Assembly (NCBI RefSeq): GCF_947496775.1
Contig: NZ_CANMDU010000005.1
Location: forward strand, 186,001-250,000
Length of the DNA stretch: 64,000 bases
Direction: 5' to 3'
DNA from: an uncultured Maribacter sp.
GTDB taxonomy: Bacteria; Bacteroidota; Bacteroidia; Flavobacteriales; Flavobacteriaceae
Position 1 is the first letter of the stretch; the number at the start of each line of letters is the position of its first letter. A program made the translations under genes and the position numbers. Below, piece by piece: positions 16,849 through 26,574 of the stretch. The notes under the pieces are model-generated. The model searched no databases. It saw only the letters and a program-made list of their open reading frames with translations, and was not told the DNA's origin.

Positions 16849-18705
16849 CTATTTTTTCTTTTGAGCTTCTGCTTGCTCCATCATTTCGCGCATTTTCTTC
16901 TGAAATTTATTTTCCTTTTTAGGTTTGGTTTTATTTTCCTGTATTTGAGCATGAATTTTAGCATCATCTAAAATAAACTTCTTAATAACTAACATAATAC
17001 CAATAGTAATTAGATTAGATACAAAATAATACAAACTCAATCCACTGGCGTAGTTATTAAAGAAAAACAACATCATAAATGGCATTAAATACATAATAAA
17101 TTTCATATTAGGCATGCCAGGTTGTTGTGGCATATTTTGCCCAGTAGTCATCTGCATATAAAAGAATATTGCAATAGATGCTAATATTGGAAACAAACTA
17201 ATATGATCCCCATAGAATGGTATAGAAAATCCATCAGGAAATTGATAGATAGTATCAAAAGAAGAAAGGTCATCTGCCCATAAAAATGATTTTTGCCTTA
17301 AAGCAAATGACGTTGGAAAAAACATAAACAAGGCATAAAATATTGGCATTTGAATAAACGCTGGTATACAACCACTCATAGGGCTCACCCCAGCTTTATT
17401 ATAAAGCTTCATAGTTGCTTGTTGCTTTTTCATTGCATTGTCCTTGTATTTTTCTCCAAGCTCTGTAATTTCTGGCTTTAACACCTTCATTTTAGCTTGA
17501 GACAAATATGACTTATAAGTAACTGGTGACATTGCCAAACGTACTAAAATAGTCATTACAACAATAGCTATCCCATATGGTAAGAAAGAACTTAATAAGG
17601 AATAAAACGGTGTGAAAATATATCTATTAATCCATCCAAAAATCCCCCAACCAAAAGGTATTGAATCTTCCAAACCAAGCTCTTTATACTGCGATAACAC
17701 TTTCACATCTGTAGGTCCGTAATACCAGTTTAAGCTTTCCGAAATTTCACCACCTTCTATATTTAAAGGTACTACAGAAGCATACTCTTTAGTAAATTTA
17801 TCTGTTTTATTTTCTTCCTCAACTAAATTTAATGAGTTTAAATCGGCACTTTTAAAAGTACTATTGTTAGCTAAAATAGAACTGAAGAAATGCTGCCTAT
17901 AAGACAACCACTTAACATCCTCTTCTTTTTCATCATCGTCTCCACTTTCTGACAACTTACTTATTTTACCATCTTCGTGATTATAGGTTAACCTAGTATA
18001 CCTATTTTCATATTGTATACTTTTAGAATGGCGAATTCCTTTTAATTTCCAAGTAAGCTTTACGGGCTGACTAGTATTAATTACTCCGTTTAACCCTTGA
18101 GATCTTACCGCAAAATCAATTAGGTAATCTCCTTGTTTCATTTCATAACGATATTCTAAAAATTGATTAGCTGAAACTTTGGCTTTCATAGAAAGCACAG
18201 AAGAACCATTATTCTCTGTTAATGTAGGCTCAAAATATAAATCTTGTGTATTTAAAACCCTATTATCTGATGTAGAAAAATTTAAACCAAAAGAAGCATT
18301 ACCGTCCTTTACTAAATAAACAGGTATAGAATCATAGGTAACAAAATTTTTCATTTTTGCCTCTATAATTTGCCCTCCTTTATTACTTACTTTTAAGTAA
18401 ACTAAATCGTTTTGAAGTTCTGTAACCCCATCAGAAGGTGCAGTAAATCCAAAAGCACCAATCGTACTTTTATAATTAGCCACTGCTGTAGAATCTTGTA
18501 AATTTATTACAGATGCCTTAGATTCTTGTTCTTTAGTTACTTCTTGATTTTGAGATTCTTCTTTTGCCTCTAAGAGTTCTTGCTTAGCTTTTTGAGCTTC
18601 CAACTCTTCCTGAGTTGGTCTATTTTGGTAAAACATGAAAAGGAGAATTCCAAAAATAAGTACAAAGCCAATAATAGATTTTACATCTAGTTTCTTTTCT
18701 TCCAT
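16849..18705 (-). CDS. yidC: Membrane protein insertase YidC
   Basis: 618 aa, the long Gram-negative form. YidC inserts and folds inner-membrane proteins, alone or with the Sec translocon. The N-terminal transmembrane anchor (IIGFVLIFGILLFMFYQNRP) is followed by a Lys/Glu-rich linker, then a large periplasmic beta domain (about 75-340). The conserved C-terminal core carries the remaining helices, with YGIAIVVMTILVRLAMSP and GCIPAFIQMPIFYALFMFF. The C-terminal tail is strongly basic, as expected for ribosome contact. It lies downstream of pyrG on the same strand, the common Flavobacteriia order. Confidence 0.97.
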   Translation of the reverse strand: MEEKKLDVKSIIGFVLIFGILLFMFYQNRPTQEELEAQKAKQELLEAKEESQNQEVTKEQESKASVINLQDSTAVANYKSTIGAFGFTAPSDGVTELQNDLVYLKVSNKGGQIIEAKMKNFVTYDSIPVYLVKDGNASFGLNFSTSDNRVLNTQDLYFEPTLTENNGSSVLSMKAKVSANQFLEYRYEMKQGDYLIDFAVRSQGLNGVINTSQPVKLTWKLKGIRHSKSIQYENRYTRLTYNHEDGKISKLSESGDDDEKEEDVKWLSYRQHFFSSILANNSTFKSADLNSLNLVEEENKTDKFTKEYASVVPLNIEGGEISESLNWYYGPTDVKVLSQYKELGLEDSIPFGWGIFGWINRYIFTPFYSLLSSFLPYGIAIVVMTILVRLAMSPVTYKSYLSQAKMKVLKPEITELGEKYKDNAMKKQQATMKLYNKAGVSPMSGCIPAFIQMPIFYALFMFFPTSFALRQKSFLWADDLSSFDTIYQFPDGFSIPFYGDHISLFPILASIAIFFYMQMTTGQNMPQQPGMPNMKFIMYLMPFMMLFFFNNYASGLSLYYFVSNLITIGIMLVIKKFILDDAKIHAQIQENKTKPKKENKFQKKMREMMEQAEAQKKK

Positions 18706-18753
18706 AAGGATAACCTAATTATTATTCGGTATTTAATTGCTAATACCTAAAAG

Positions 18754-18761
18754 CAAATATA
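18754..18761 (-). promoter_or_regulatory. Putative -7 promoter element of yidC
   Basis: TATATTTG (minus strand), an exact match to TAnnTTTG, ends 48 bases upstream of the yidC start in the spacer after pyrG. Confidence 0.45.
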
Positions 18762-18797
18762 TGTCCAATTGTATTTTTTATGCCATTGTGGCATAAA

Positions 18798-20420
<1,623 letters not shown>

Positions 20421-20443
20421 TTAGGTTGATTTCTTAACGCAAG

Positions 20444-20451
20444 CAAAAATA
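20444..20451 (-). promoter_or_regulatory. Putative -7 promoter element of pyrG
   Basis: TATTTTTG on the minus strand, an exact TAnnTTTG match, ends 29 bases before the pyrG ATG. Confidence 0.5.
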
Positions 20452-20468
20452 CAAATTGATACTTGATA

Positions 20469-20711
20469 TTATAGTGAATCCTTGGGAAAATCTTTCTGAA
20501 TTTTATGAATAAGGGATTCTAGCCCATTTACTTTTATTTCTAACATAGCCTGCAATAAGTCTCCCAATTTTCCTTCAGGAAATCCTTTTTGCTGAAACCA
20601 TATGTAATATGGCTCTGGCAAATCTACCAAGTAACGCCCTTTATATTTTCCAAAAGGCATTCGATAATGCGCCAATTCTACTAATTTCTTTTTATCTGGT
20701 TCTATTTTCAT
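20469..20711 (-). CDS. DUF3820 family small protein
   Basis: 80 aa from the ATG at 20709-20711; longer in-frame starts at 20729 and 20747 would add only lysine-rich residues and cannot be excluded. The core MPFGKYKGRYLVDLPEPYYI, followed by WF..KGFP.GKLG, is the signature of DUF3820, sometimes labelled quorum-sensing-regulated virulence factor without firm evidence. The related FGKHKGK block also ends the exonuclease encoded at 46439-47215, hinting at a nucleic-acid-linked module. It lies just upstream of pyrG on the same strand. Confidence 0.82.
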   Translation of the reverse strand: MKIEPDKKKLVELAHYRMPFGKYKGRYLVDLPEPYYIWFQQKGFPEGKLGDLLQAMLEIKVNGLESLIHKIQKDFPKDSL

Positions 20712-20815
20712 TTTCTTTTTTATTACCATATCTTTATTCACGTACAAAATACATTTATTGCTATTTGCTACAGTAAAAAATACAGTAAAAAACTACAAAC
20801 CAGTAAATTAAACAC

Positions 20816-21682
20816 ATGAAAAGAAGAACATTTATTGGCACCTCTGCCGCTGCATCTGTTGGGTTAATAGCCTGCAAAACTGCAAATGGACAGGATAAAA
20901 AGCAAGATATGGGATTTAAACTCAAAAACAACATAAACCACAGCGTTTGTCATTGGTGTTTTAAAGATATTCCTTTGGAAGATTTTTTAAAGACCTTAAA
21001 TGAACTTGGTGTTAAGGCGGTTGACCTAATGGGACCAGAAGAATGGCCTTTGTTAAAAAAATACAACATTCATAGTGCTATGTGTAATGGAGCAGAAATT
21101 GGACTTACAAAGGGCTGGAATAACCCTAAATACCACGAGACGCTTATTAAAAATTACACTGACATTATTCCGAAAGTAGCAAAAGCAGGCTACACCAATC
21201 TTATTTGTTTTAGCGGCAATAGAGACGGAATGGATGACCAAACTGGTTTAAAAAATTGTGTAGAAGGACTAAAACAAATAATGCCATTAGCTGAGAAGCA
21301 TGGCGTAGTTTTACAAATGGAACTTTTTAACCAAATTAACCACCCGGACTATATGTGCGATACTTCTGCTTGGGGAATTGAATTATGTAAAGCCTTAGGT
21401 TCTGAAAACTTTAAATTGTTATATGATATTTACCATATGCAAATTCAAGAAGGAGATATTATTCGCTCCATACAAGACAATCACCAATACTTTGGACACT
21501 ACCATACCGCTGGCGTTCCTGGAAGGCACGAAATAGATGAAAGTCAAGAATTGTACTACCCAGCAATTATGATAGCTATTTTAGCTACTGGCTATAAAGG
21601 ATATGTTGCTCAAGAATTTATCCCTGCACGAGAAGGAAAATTAGATTCTTTAAAACAAGGCTTTTTAATTTGTGATGTTTAA
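20816..21682 (+). CDS. Tat-exported TIM-barrel isomerase (hydroxypyruvate isomerase-like)
   Basis: 288 aa. The N terminus has twin arginines (MKRRTFIGTSAAAS) and then GLIAC, so it is probably exported by Tat and may be lipidated. The mature part is an AP-endonuclease-2 type TIM barrel: a metal-binding Glu in GVVLQMELFN near residue 165, a His/Asp in LLYDIYHMQI, HYHTAGVPGRHEI near 225 and a final Glu in YVAQEF. This arrangement matches hydroxypyruvate isomerase-like proteins. The substrate may instead be another ketose or sugar derivative, since periplasmic members are often annotated only by fold. Confidence 0.85.
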   Translation: MKRRTFIGTSAAASVGLIACKTANGQDKKQDMGFKLKNNINHSVCHWCFKDIPLEDFLKTLNELGVKAVDLMGPEEWPLLKKYNIHSAMCNGAEIGLTKGWNNPKYHETLIKNYTDIIPKVAKAGYTNLICFSGNRDGMDDQTGLKNCVEGLKQIMPLAEKHGVVLQMELFNQINHPDYMCDTSAWGIELCKALGSENFKLLYDIYHMQIQEGDIIRSIQDNHQYFGHYHTAGVPGRHEIDESQELYYPAIMIAILATGYKGYVAQEFIPAREGKLDSLKQGFLICDV

Positions 21683-21690
21683 CTTATATA

Positions 21691-21897
21691 ATGATCATGA
21701 AATCAATTGCAAAAATAATTTTGTTTTATTTTGCAGTAAATGTTTTAACAGCTTGTGTATAGGAAGATGCTAGTTTTTATGAGGCATCTACCAATTCCAA
21801 TAATAAAGATAAAAAAGAACAAGATATTTCCTCTGAAATAAAAAACGCAACAAACGCCAGTTCAGGAGCAATTAGTTTATGTGCTGGCGGAGCTTAA
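21691..21897 (+). pseudogene. Small lipoprotein gene interrupted by an in-frame amber codon
   Basis: A frame beginning ATG ATC ATG (21691) encodes a perfect lipoprotein signal ending VLTAC. Two codons after the Cys codon it meets TAG (21760-21762). The frame then stays open for 44 codons and stops with TAA at 21895, encoding a polar Ser/Asn/Lys-rich segment ending SLCAGGA. An intrinsic terminator follows directly. Thus a complete 68-codon gene with its own terminator is broken by one base change (TAG from, for example, CAG, AAG, GAG or TAT/TAC). A sequencing error or suppression is possible. It lies 8 bases after the isomerase stop. Confidence 0.7.
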
Positions 21898-21907
21898 AAT
21901 TTAAAAT

Positions 21908-21948
21908 AACAAGCGCTTATATCCATTATTATATGTGCTTGTTTTTTT
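21908..21948 (+). terminator. Intrinsic terminator after the interrupted lipoprotein gene
   Basis: AACAAGC at 21908-21914 pairs with GCTTGTT at 21937-21943, with further partial pairing inside and a T-run to 21948. It ends the isomerase-lipoprotein transcript. Confidence 0.7.
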
Positions 21949-21984
21949 AACCATATACTTTAAATTTTTATTAAAAGCATATTA

Positions 21985-22737
21985 CTAAATATCAGATAGC
22001 CTTCTAAGAAACTCTTCTTTTCTTCGTACAGCAACTTCTACATAAGCACCCTCTTTCATTAAAGCATACCCTCCCTTGCCCTTTACATATTTATCTACCA
22101 TCAATAAATTAATTAAATGAGAATGATGTGTTCTAAAAAAATTATGCGCCTCCAAAAGGTTTTCAAAATATTTAAGGCTTTTGGCTACTGTTATTTTCTT
22201 ATTCCCTTTAAGGTATATGTGCGTATAACTAGTATCCGATTGACATCGGATTATATTCAAAATATCAATGAGCGTTAAACCTTCTACTGTAGGCACAGCA
22301 ATTTTCTTTAAACCACTATTCTTTTTCTCTTCTAAATTATGAAACAATACTTCCATTTTTTTAGATAGTTCTTTCAGAGAAGATTTTTGCCTTAACTTTT
22401 CAATTGCTTTATCAAACTCTTCTCCATCTATCGGCTTTAAAAGATAATCTAAAGCTGAAAACTTAAATGCCTCAATAGCATAATTATCATAAGCAGTTGT
22501 AAATATGATTTCAAAATTTATAGCAGAAAGTTGTTTTAATAAGTCAAAACCGGTTTGCTCGTATATCTGAACATCCAAAAAAACTACATCTGGCAATTCC
22601 TCTTCAATACTAACCTTTGCCTCTTCTACCGTTGCAACTACTTTAACCACAGTAATACTATTAACATACTTTAAAAGTAGTTTTAAAAGTCTATCAACAC
22701 AATGCTGTTCATCATCTACAATAATTGCTCTTATCAT
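21985..22737 (-). CDS. LytTR-type response regulator
   Basis: 250 aa. The receiver domain (about 1-120) starts IRAIIVDDEQHCVDRLLKLL and has the phospho-acceptor Asp in PDVVFLDVQIYEQTGFDLL, plus the Thr and Lys of the switch (TTAYDNYA, LLKPID). The C-terminal LytTR DNA-binding domain (about 145-248) contains CQSDTSYTHIYLKGNKKITV and FRTHHSHLINL. It should be phosphorylated by the TPR histidine kinase encoded 4 bases upstream and then control transcription. Target genes are not visible; the adjacent divergent envelope genes at 25065 onward are a possible target by position only. Confidence 0.93.
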   Translation of the reverse strand: MIRAIIVDDEQHCVDRLLKLLLKYVNSITVVKVVATVEEAKVSIEEELPDVVFLDVQIYEQTGFDLLKQLSAINFEIIFTTAYDNYAIEAFKFSALDYLLKPIDGEEFDKAIEKLRQKSSLKELSKKMEVLFHNLEEKKNSGLKKIAVPTVEGLTLIDILNIIRCQSDTSYTHIYLKGNKKITVAKSLKYFENLLEAHNFFRTHHSHLINLLMVDKYVKGKGGYALMKEGAYVEVAVRRKEEFLRRLSDI

Positions 22738-22741
22738 ATAT

Positions 22742-24808
22742 TTAAAATCTTAACTCTAATGGCAATTTTATTTCAACCCTTACACCCTCTTCTTTATCTA
22801 CAATTGCAACACTACTTTTGGAACTTTTAAGTTGATTAAGAATAGCTAATCTATTTTTTGTGATTTTCACCCCCATTGATGTGTGGCTTGATAATTTACC
22901 AAGCATATTTTTTCTTCCAACTCCATCATCATCAACACTACAAATAACTACCTCACCTTGTTTACAAAAATCTATTTGTATATTTCCTTCTCCTTTTTTT
23001 GGGGCTATTCCATGCCAAATACTATTTTCTATAAATGGTTGTAAAATAAGAGGAGGCAACATTGTGTTTTCCAAATCAATATCTTTATCTATGTGAAATA
23101 CACATTTTATTTTTTCTTTCAATCTTAAAGACTCTATTTCTATATACAAACGAGTTAACTCTAAATCCTCTTCTAAGCTTATTCGTTTCTTCTCTGAACT
23201 TTCCAGAATCGCACGCACTAATTTTGAAAATTTTATTAGATATTCACTCGCCGTTTCTATATCATTTTTTGCCATATAATCTCCTATAGAATTCATGGCA
23301 TTAAAAATAAAATGAGGATTCATTTGAGATTGCAAGGCTTTTAATTCTGTTTCAGCAACCTTAGCTTTAAATTCTGCAATGCTTTTTTGTTCCATTGCAT
23401 CTCTTTTTCTTTTATATAAAAAATAACCAATTATAGACACTAAAAACACCCCAAATGCAACTAACAAGAATACATTTTTGATTAATATTTCTTTTTCAAT
23501 TTTAGCCTTAGAAATAACCTCTTTTTGATTATAAATAGCTTTAAGTGAATCTTTTTCTTTTCTATACTTATACGTTGTTTCTATACGAGCAATTTCTTCC
23601 TTTTTCTCCACAGAATAGAAACTATCTCTCATTACAAATGCTTTGATTTTAGTTTCATAAGCTTTTTTATAACGACCTACACTTGCATTAATCTTAGAAA
23701 TTTTTTCTAAACTTCTATACTGAGCTTCAATATTGTTTACTTGTTCTGCATACGTTAAAGCTTTTTGATAATGAGATTCTGCTAAAACATAATCTTTATT
23801 AATATTTAAGTAACATAGACCTAAATAATTATGCACCTCAGACAAATTATTACTATTCTTAAATTTCTCATAAATAGTTTTAGTTTGCAAAAAGTAAGGA
23901 AGTGCTTTACTATATTCTAAATCATCTGCATAGACCCCTCCAATATTCGTAAGCGCATTAGCAACCCCTCGTTCATTATTAATTTTCTTCATTATCTCAA
24001 AAGCCGACTTAAGCTGCTCTATTGCTTTTTTCTTATTTCCTTTCTCCTTATATATTGAACCAATATTAGCCAATGTATTAGCCAAACCTTCAGAAAAATC
24101 TATTTTTGCATAGATTTTTTTTGCCTTTTCATAATATTCCATCGACAGGCTTAACTTATCAAGCCTAGTATATAACAAACCAATGTTATTACACATATTA
24201 GCATAACTCATGCCATTCGACAAACCCAAATTTTCATAAATTTCAGACGCTTCTAAATAACTATCCACCGCATCTGGATATGCTGAGAGATACATTTGAT
24301 TAACACCAATACTATTAAGCATTTTCGCCATTAAAAGACTATCCTTTTCTTCTTTAAATACCTCATAAGCTTGCCTATTATTTTCAATAGCTTTTATATA
24401 ATTTGATTGATTAAAATATACCAATCCTTTATTATACACTAATCTGGCAACTGCTTTTTTATTATTTTCTTGATTATGGATTTCAATGGCCTTATCGTAT
24501 AACTTAATAGCTAAAGAATCTTCTCCTTTTGCGCTATGATTATGGCCTTTATGAGAATAAGCAGTTGCCAATTTTGAAAAATCTTTTATTTCTTTAGCCA
24601 GTGAAATAGCCTCCTTTGCAACCTCTATACCTTTTTCCGGATTAATTGCATAATAAAAATACCCTAACTCATTTAATGCAATAAGTTTTACAGAATCTTG
24701 CGGATGATAATTTTTTAAAAAAAGCTCTAATGAATCAATTTTTTTCTGCTGACTAACTCCAAAAAAAAAGAAGAAAAATAGTATGGTAGTCAAAAAACTT
24801 GTTTTCAT
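22742..24808 (-). CDS. TPR-containing LytS-type sensor histidine kinase
   Basis: 688 aa. A signal sequence is followed by a periplasmic array of tetratricopeptide repeats (about 35-390, with repeated NIG(S/G)(I/V)Y and A(I/L)...Y..A units), a Lys/Glu-rich coiled stretch, one transmembrane helix (VFLLVAFGVFLVSIIGYFLY), then a His_kinase domain. The phospho-acceptor is in LQSQMNPHFIFNAMNSIGDY, and the ATPase has PPLILQPFIENSIWHG and DDDGVGRKN. It signals to the LytTR regulator 4 bases downstream. The TPR domain presumably senses a protein or peptide in the envelope. Confidence 0.93.
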   Translation of the reverse strand: MKTSFLTTILFFFFFFGVSQQKKIDSLELFLKNYHPQDSVKLIALNELGYFYYAINPEKGIEVAKEAISLAKEIKDFSKLATAYSHKGHNHSAKGEDSLAIKLYDKAIEIHNQENNKKAVARLVYNKGLVYFNQSNYIKAIENNRQAYEVFKEEKDSLLMAKMLNSIGVNQMYLSAYPDAVDSYLEASEIYENLGLSNGMSYANMCNNIGLLYTRLDKLSLSMEYYEKAKKIYAKIDFSEGLANTLANIGSIYKEKGNKKKAIEQLKSAFEIMKKINNERGVANALTNIGGVYADDLEYSKALPYFLQTKTIYEKFKNSNNLSEVHNYLGLCYLNINKDYVLAESHYQKALTYAEQVNNIEAQYRSLEKISKINASVGRYKKAYETKIKAFVMRDSFYSVEKKEEIARIETTYKYRKEKDSLKAIYNQKEVISKAKIEKEILIKNVFLLVAFGVFLVSIIGYFLYKRKRDAMEQKSIAEFKAKVAETELKALQSQMNPHFIFNAMNSIGDYMAKNDIETASEYLIKFSKLVRAILESSEKKRISLEEDLELTRLYIEIESLRLKEKIKCVFHIDKDIDLENTMLPPLILQPFIENSIWHGIAPKKGEGNIQIDFCKQGEVVICSVDDDGVGRKNMLGKLSSHTSMGVKITKNRLAILNQLKSSKSSVAIVDKEEGVRVEIKLPLELRF

Positions 24809-24844
24809 AAATTATATCAGAATATGTAGGGGGAGGTGGTTTTT

Positions 24845-24852
24845 CAAATGTA
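24845..24852 (-). promoter_or_regulatory. Putative -7 promoter element of the LytS/LytTR operon
   Basis: TACATTTG (minus strand), an exact TAnnTTTG match, ends 36 bases upstream of the kinase start. Confidence 0.5.
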
Positions 24853-25031
24853 ATAGTTTTGCGCCATAACTTTTACATAAACACTTACTATTTAATAAAA
24901 TTCATTTAAAGCAATAAAAAAATAACTTCCTTAAAATCAGTCAATAAAACAGTTATAATTCATTTCCACACACTAATCTTCCAAATGAACGCATTTAACA
25001 AACGTGCATCTGTTTCTCATAGAAGGAACAC

Positions 25032-25039
25032 TATTTTTG
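25032..25039 (+). promoter_or_regulatory. Putative -7 promoter element of the three-gene envelope cassette
   Basis: TATTTTTG, an exact TAnnTTTG match, ends 25 bases before the ATG of the first gene at 25065. Confidence 0.5.
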
Positions 25040-25064
25040 AATTACAACTAAAAAAATACGGAAA

Positions 25065-25574
25065 ATGAGAGTTCTACCACTATACGCTCTGTTATGCATG
25101 TTTTTAAATATAGGGTTAGTACATAGCCAAGACAATACAAATACTAACGGAATAAAAGAGATTGATAATGCCAACAAAACCATAGAAAATGCAAACTCTT
25201 CTATAAAAAGCACAAACCAGTCCGTAAAAAATACTGTCGATAGTTCTAAAGAAACTATAGCAACTATCGGCTCCCTTTTTGGCTCTAAAAAGAACAAAGA
25301 AAATAAAAAAAGTGAAGACATTGTTCTTATAACTGTGCAGCAGGTTAGTTATGACACGGAGCAACTAAATTCCTTATACAGCCGTATTACAAAAAGTAAA
25401 GGAGTTAAAAAACCAATTAAAAAATTTAGTAAAGGAACAGCACTGATAACAGTCAATTACAAAGAAACTGCAGATATGTTATGGCAAAGCATTCCTAAGC
25501 AAGAACGAAAATTTTTTAAAATGGTAGAAATCTCCGATAGCAATATCGTTGTTCAATTTTATGAGGACAATTAA
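25065..25574 (+). CDS. Exported protein with helical N-terminal half, unknown family
   Basis: 169 aa with a signal peptide (MRVLPLYALLCMFLNIGLVHSQ). Residues 27-75 are a Asn/Ser/Thr/Lys-rich amphipathic stretch with seven-residue periodicity (IDNANKTIENANSSIKSTNQ, then SVKNTVDSSKET), likely a helical coil. A lysine-rich linker (FGSKKNKENKKSED) leads to a small alpha/beta-looking C-terminal domain with ALITVNYKETADMLWQSIP and ending in NIVVQFYEDN. I do not recognise the family. It is the first of three same-strand genes for small envelope proteins (25-bp and 12-bp gaps), starting just downstream of a -7 element. Confidence 0.75.
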   Translation: MRVLPLYALLCMFLNIGLVHSQDNTNTNGIKEIDNANKTIENANSSIKSTNQSVKNTVDSSKETIATIGSLFGSKKNKENKKSEDIVLITVQQVSYDTEQLNSLYSRITKSKGVKKPIKKFSKGTALITVNYKETADMLWQSIPKQERKFFKMVEISDSNIVVQFYEDN

Positions 25575-25599
25575 CCAATCACTAAAACCACTAAAATTC

Positions 25600-25863
25600 A
25601 TGAAAAAACCTTTTACAATTATTGCGTTCATCGCGGTAAGTTTTATTTTTATTAACTGCTCTAAAAGTGACCCTTTAGGAATACTCGACAGTCTCGATGC
25701 TATAGAATGTGCTAATAAATTAGCAAAAATACAGGATGACGATTCTGATGATTGCGAGGAAGTTGAAAAAGTAATAAAAGAAATAGAAAAATCTTGTGGA
25801 AATTTTTTAACAGAAGAAAACAAAGCGGATATAGCTACTCTAAGAGATGCGTGTAACAATTAA
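25600..25863 (+). CDS. Small lipoprotein with four mature cysteines and an acidic patch
   Basis: 87 aa from the ATG at 25600; the longer in-frame start at 25549 would precede the signal peptide and overlap the previous gene. The lipobox is FINC with the lipid Cys followed by SKSD. The mature protein is about 65 residues, highly acidic (IQDDDSDDCEEVEKV), helical by eye, with four further cysteines likely paired as two disulfides. No known domain is recognised. It sits 25 bases after the helical exported protein and 12 before the beta-barrel gene, so the three proteins may work together at the outer membrane (inference). Confidence 0.72.
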   Translation: MKKPFTIIAFIAVSFIFINCSKSDPLGILDSLDAIECANKLAKIQDDDSDDCEEVEKVIKEIEKSCGNFLTEENKADIATLRDACNN

Positions 25864-25875
25864 AAATTCCTTAAA

Positions 25876-26397
25876 ATGATTAAAAAAGCTTTATTTATTA
25901 CCATATTCAGTATCTCTATATTTACCTATTCTCAAGAATTTAATGTCGGCACGAACAATATTAATTTAGGAATAGGTTTTGGAGGTAATTTTGGAAATTA
26001 CACCACATCTTCGCAAAGTCCAGGATATAGTATTACATATGAAAGAGGAATCTGGGAAGTTCCAGGACCAGGAGTTGTATCTCTAGGGGCCTATTTAGGA
26101 ACCAAAACCTATAAATACAATTACACTTTAGGAAATGACAAATGGAACTACACCATTATAGGAATCCGCGGAGCATACCATTACAATGGATTAAAAATTA
26201 ACAACTTAGATGTTTACGGAGGTCTAATGGCGTCTTATAATATCTTATCTTATAGTGGTGCTGGCAGCTTTAACAACAAACCAAGTGCAACTGGATTTGT
26301 AGGTGGCAGATGGTACTTCTCTGACACTTTTGCGGCTTTTGCGGAGGCTAGTTATGGTGTTGCTTATATAACACTAGGAGCTTCTATACGATTTTAA
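25876..26397 (+). CDS. Small outer-membrane beta-barrel protein
   Basis: 173 aa with a signal peptide (MIKKALFITIFSISIFTYSQ). The mature part consists of alternating polar/hydrophobic strands rich in Gly, Tyr and Asn (for example NLGIGFGGNFGNY, VSLGAYLGTKTYKYNYTL, TIIGIRGAYHYNGL) and ends with an aromatic residue after ITLGASIRF, as outer-membrane barrels do. About eight strands fit an OmpX/OmpA-sized barrel. Function unknown. It ends the three-gene cassette, followed by a hairpin-rich spacer. Confidence 0.8.
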   Translation: MIKKALFITIFSISIFTYSQEFNVGTNNINLGIGFGGNFGNYTTSSQSPGYSITYERGIWEVPGPGVVSLGAYLGTKTYKYNYTLGNDKWNYTIIGIRGAYHYNGLKINNLDVYGGLMASYNILSYSGAGSFNNKPSATGFVGGRWYFSDTFAAFAEASYGVAYITLGASIRF

Positions 26398-26574
26398 AAA
26401 TAAACAACCTCATCCAAGGATAAGAGGTATAATGCAGTAACACTTTGCATTACTTCAACCTAAGAATCGGGGAAATAAGTCCAATAGGTAATAGTCCTAT
26501 GATTTACAAATATTCTTCTTTAAAATATATAACGACAAACATTTTAAAGAAGAATATTTAGTTAGAAAAGAATA
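26398..26574. other. Hairpin-rich convergent spacer
   Basis: 177 bases between convergent genes hold four successive potential hairpins: CCTCATCC/GGATAAGAGG (26408-26427), TAATGCA/TGCATTA (26430-26452), ATAGG/CCTAT (26484-26500) and the 19-bp repeat at 26508-26559. No ORF is evident. It may be a structured 3' UTR or a small RNA. Confidence 0.45.
26508..26559. repeat. 19-bp perfect inverted repeat
   Basis: Arms 26508-26526 and 26541-26559 (AAATATTCTTCTTTAAAAT and its complement) flank a 14-base loop. No T-run follows on either strand, so it is not a textbook terminator. It lies between the barrel gene and the convergent DUF922 gene and could end both transcripts. Confidence 0.7.

Noticed and set aside
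24985-25068. A 27-codon frame (MNAFNKRASV...) whose TGA overlaps the ATG of the first cassette gene
   Set aside because: It covers the exact -7 element at 25032-25039, so the likely transcript starts inside it. Its content looks random and there is no other support.
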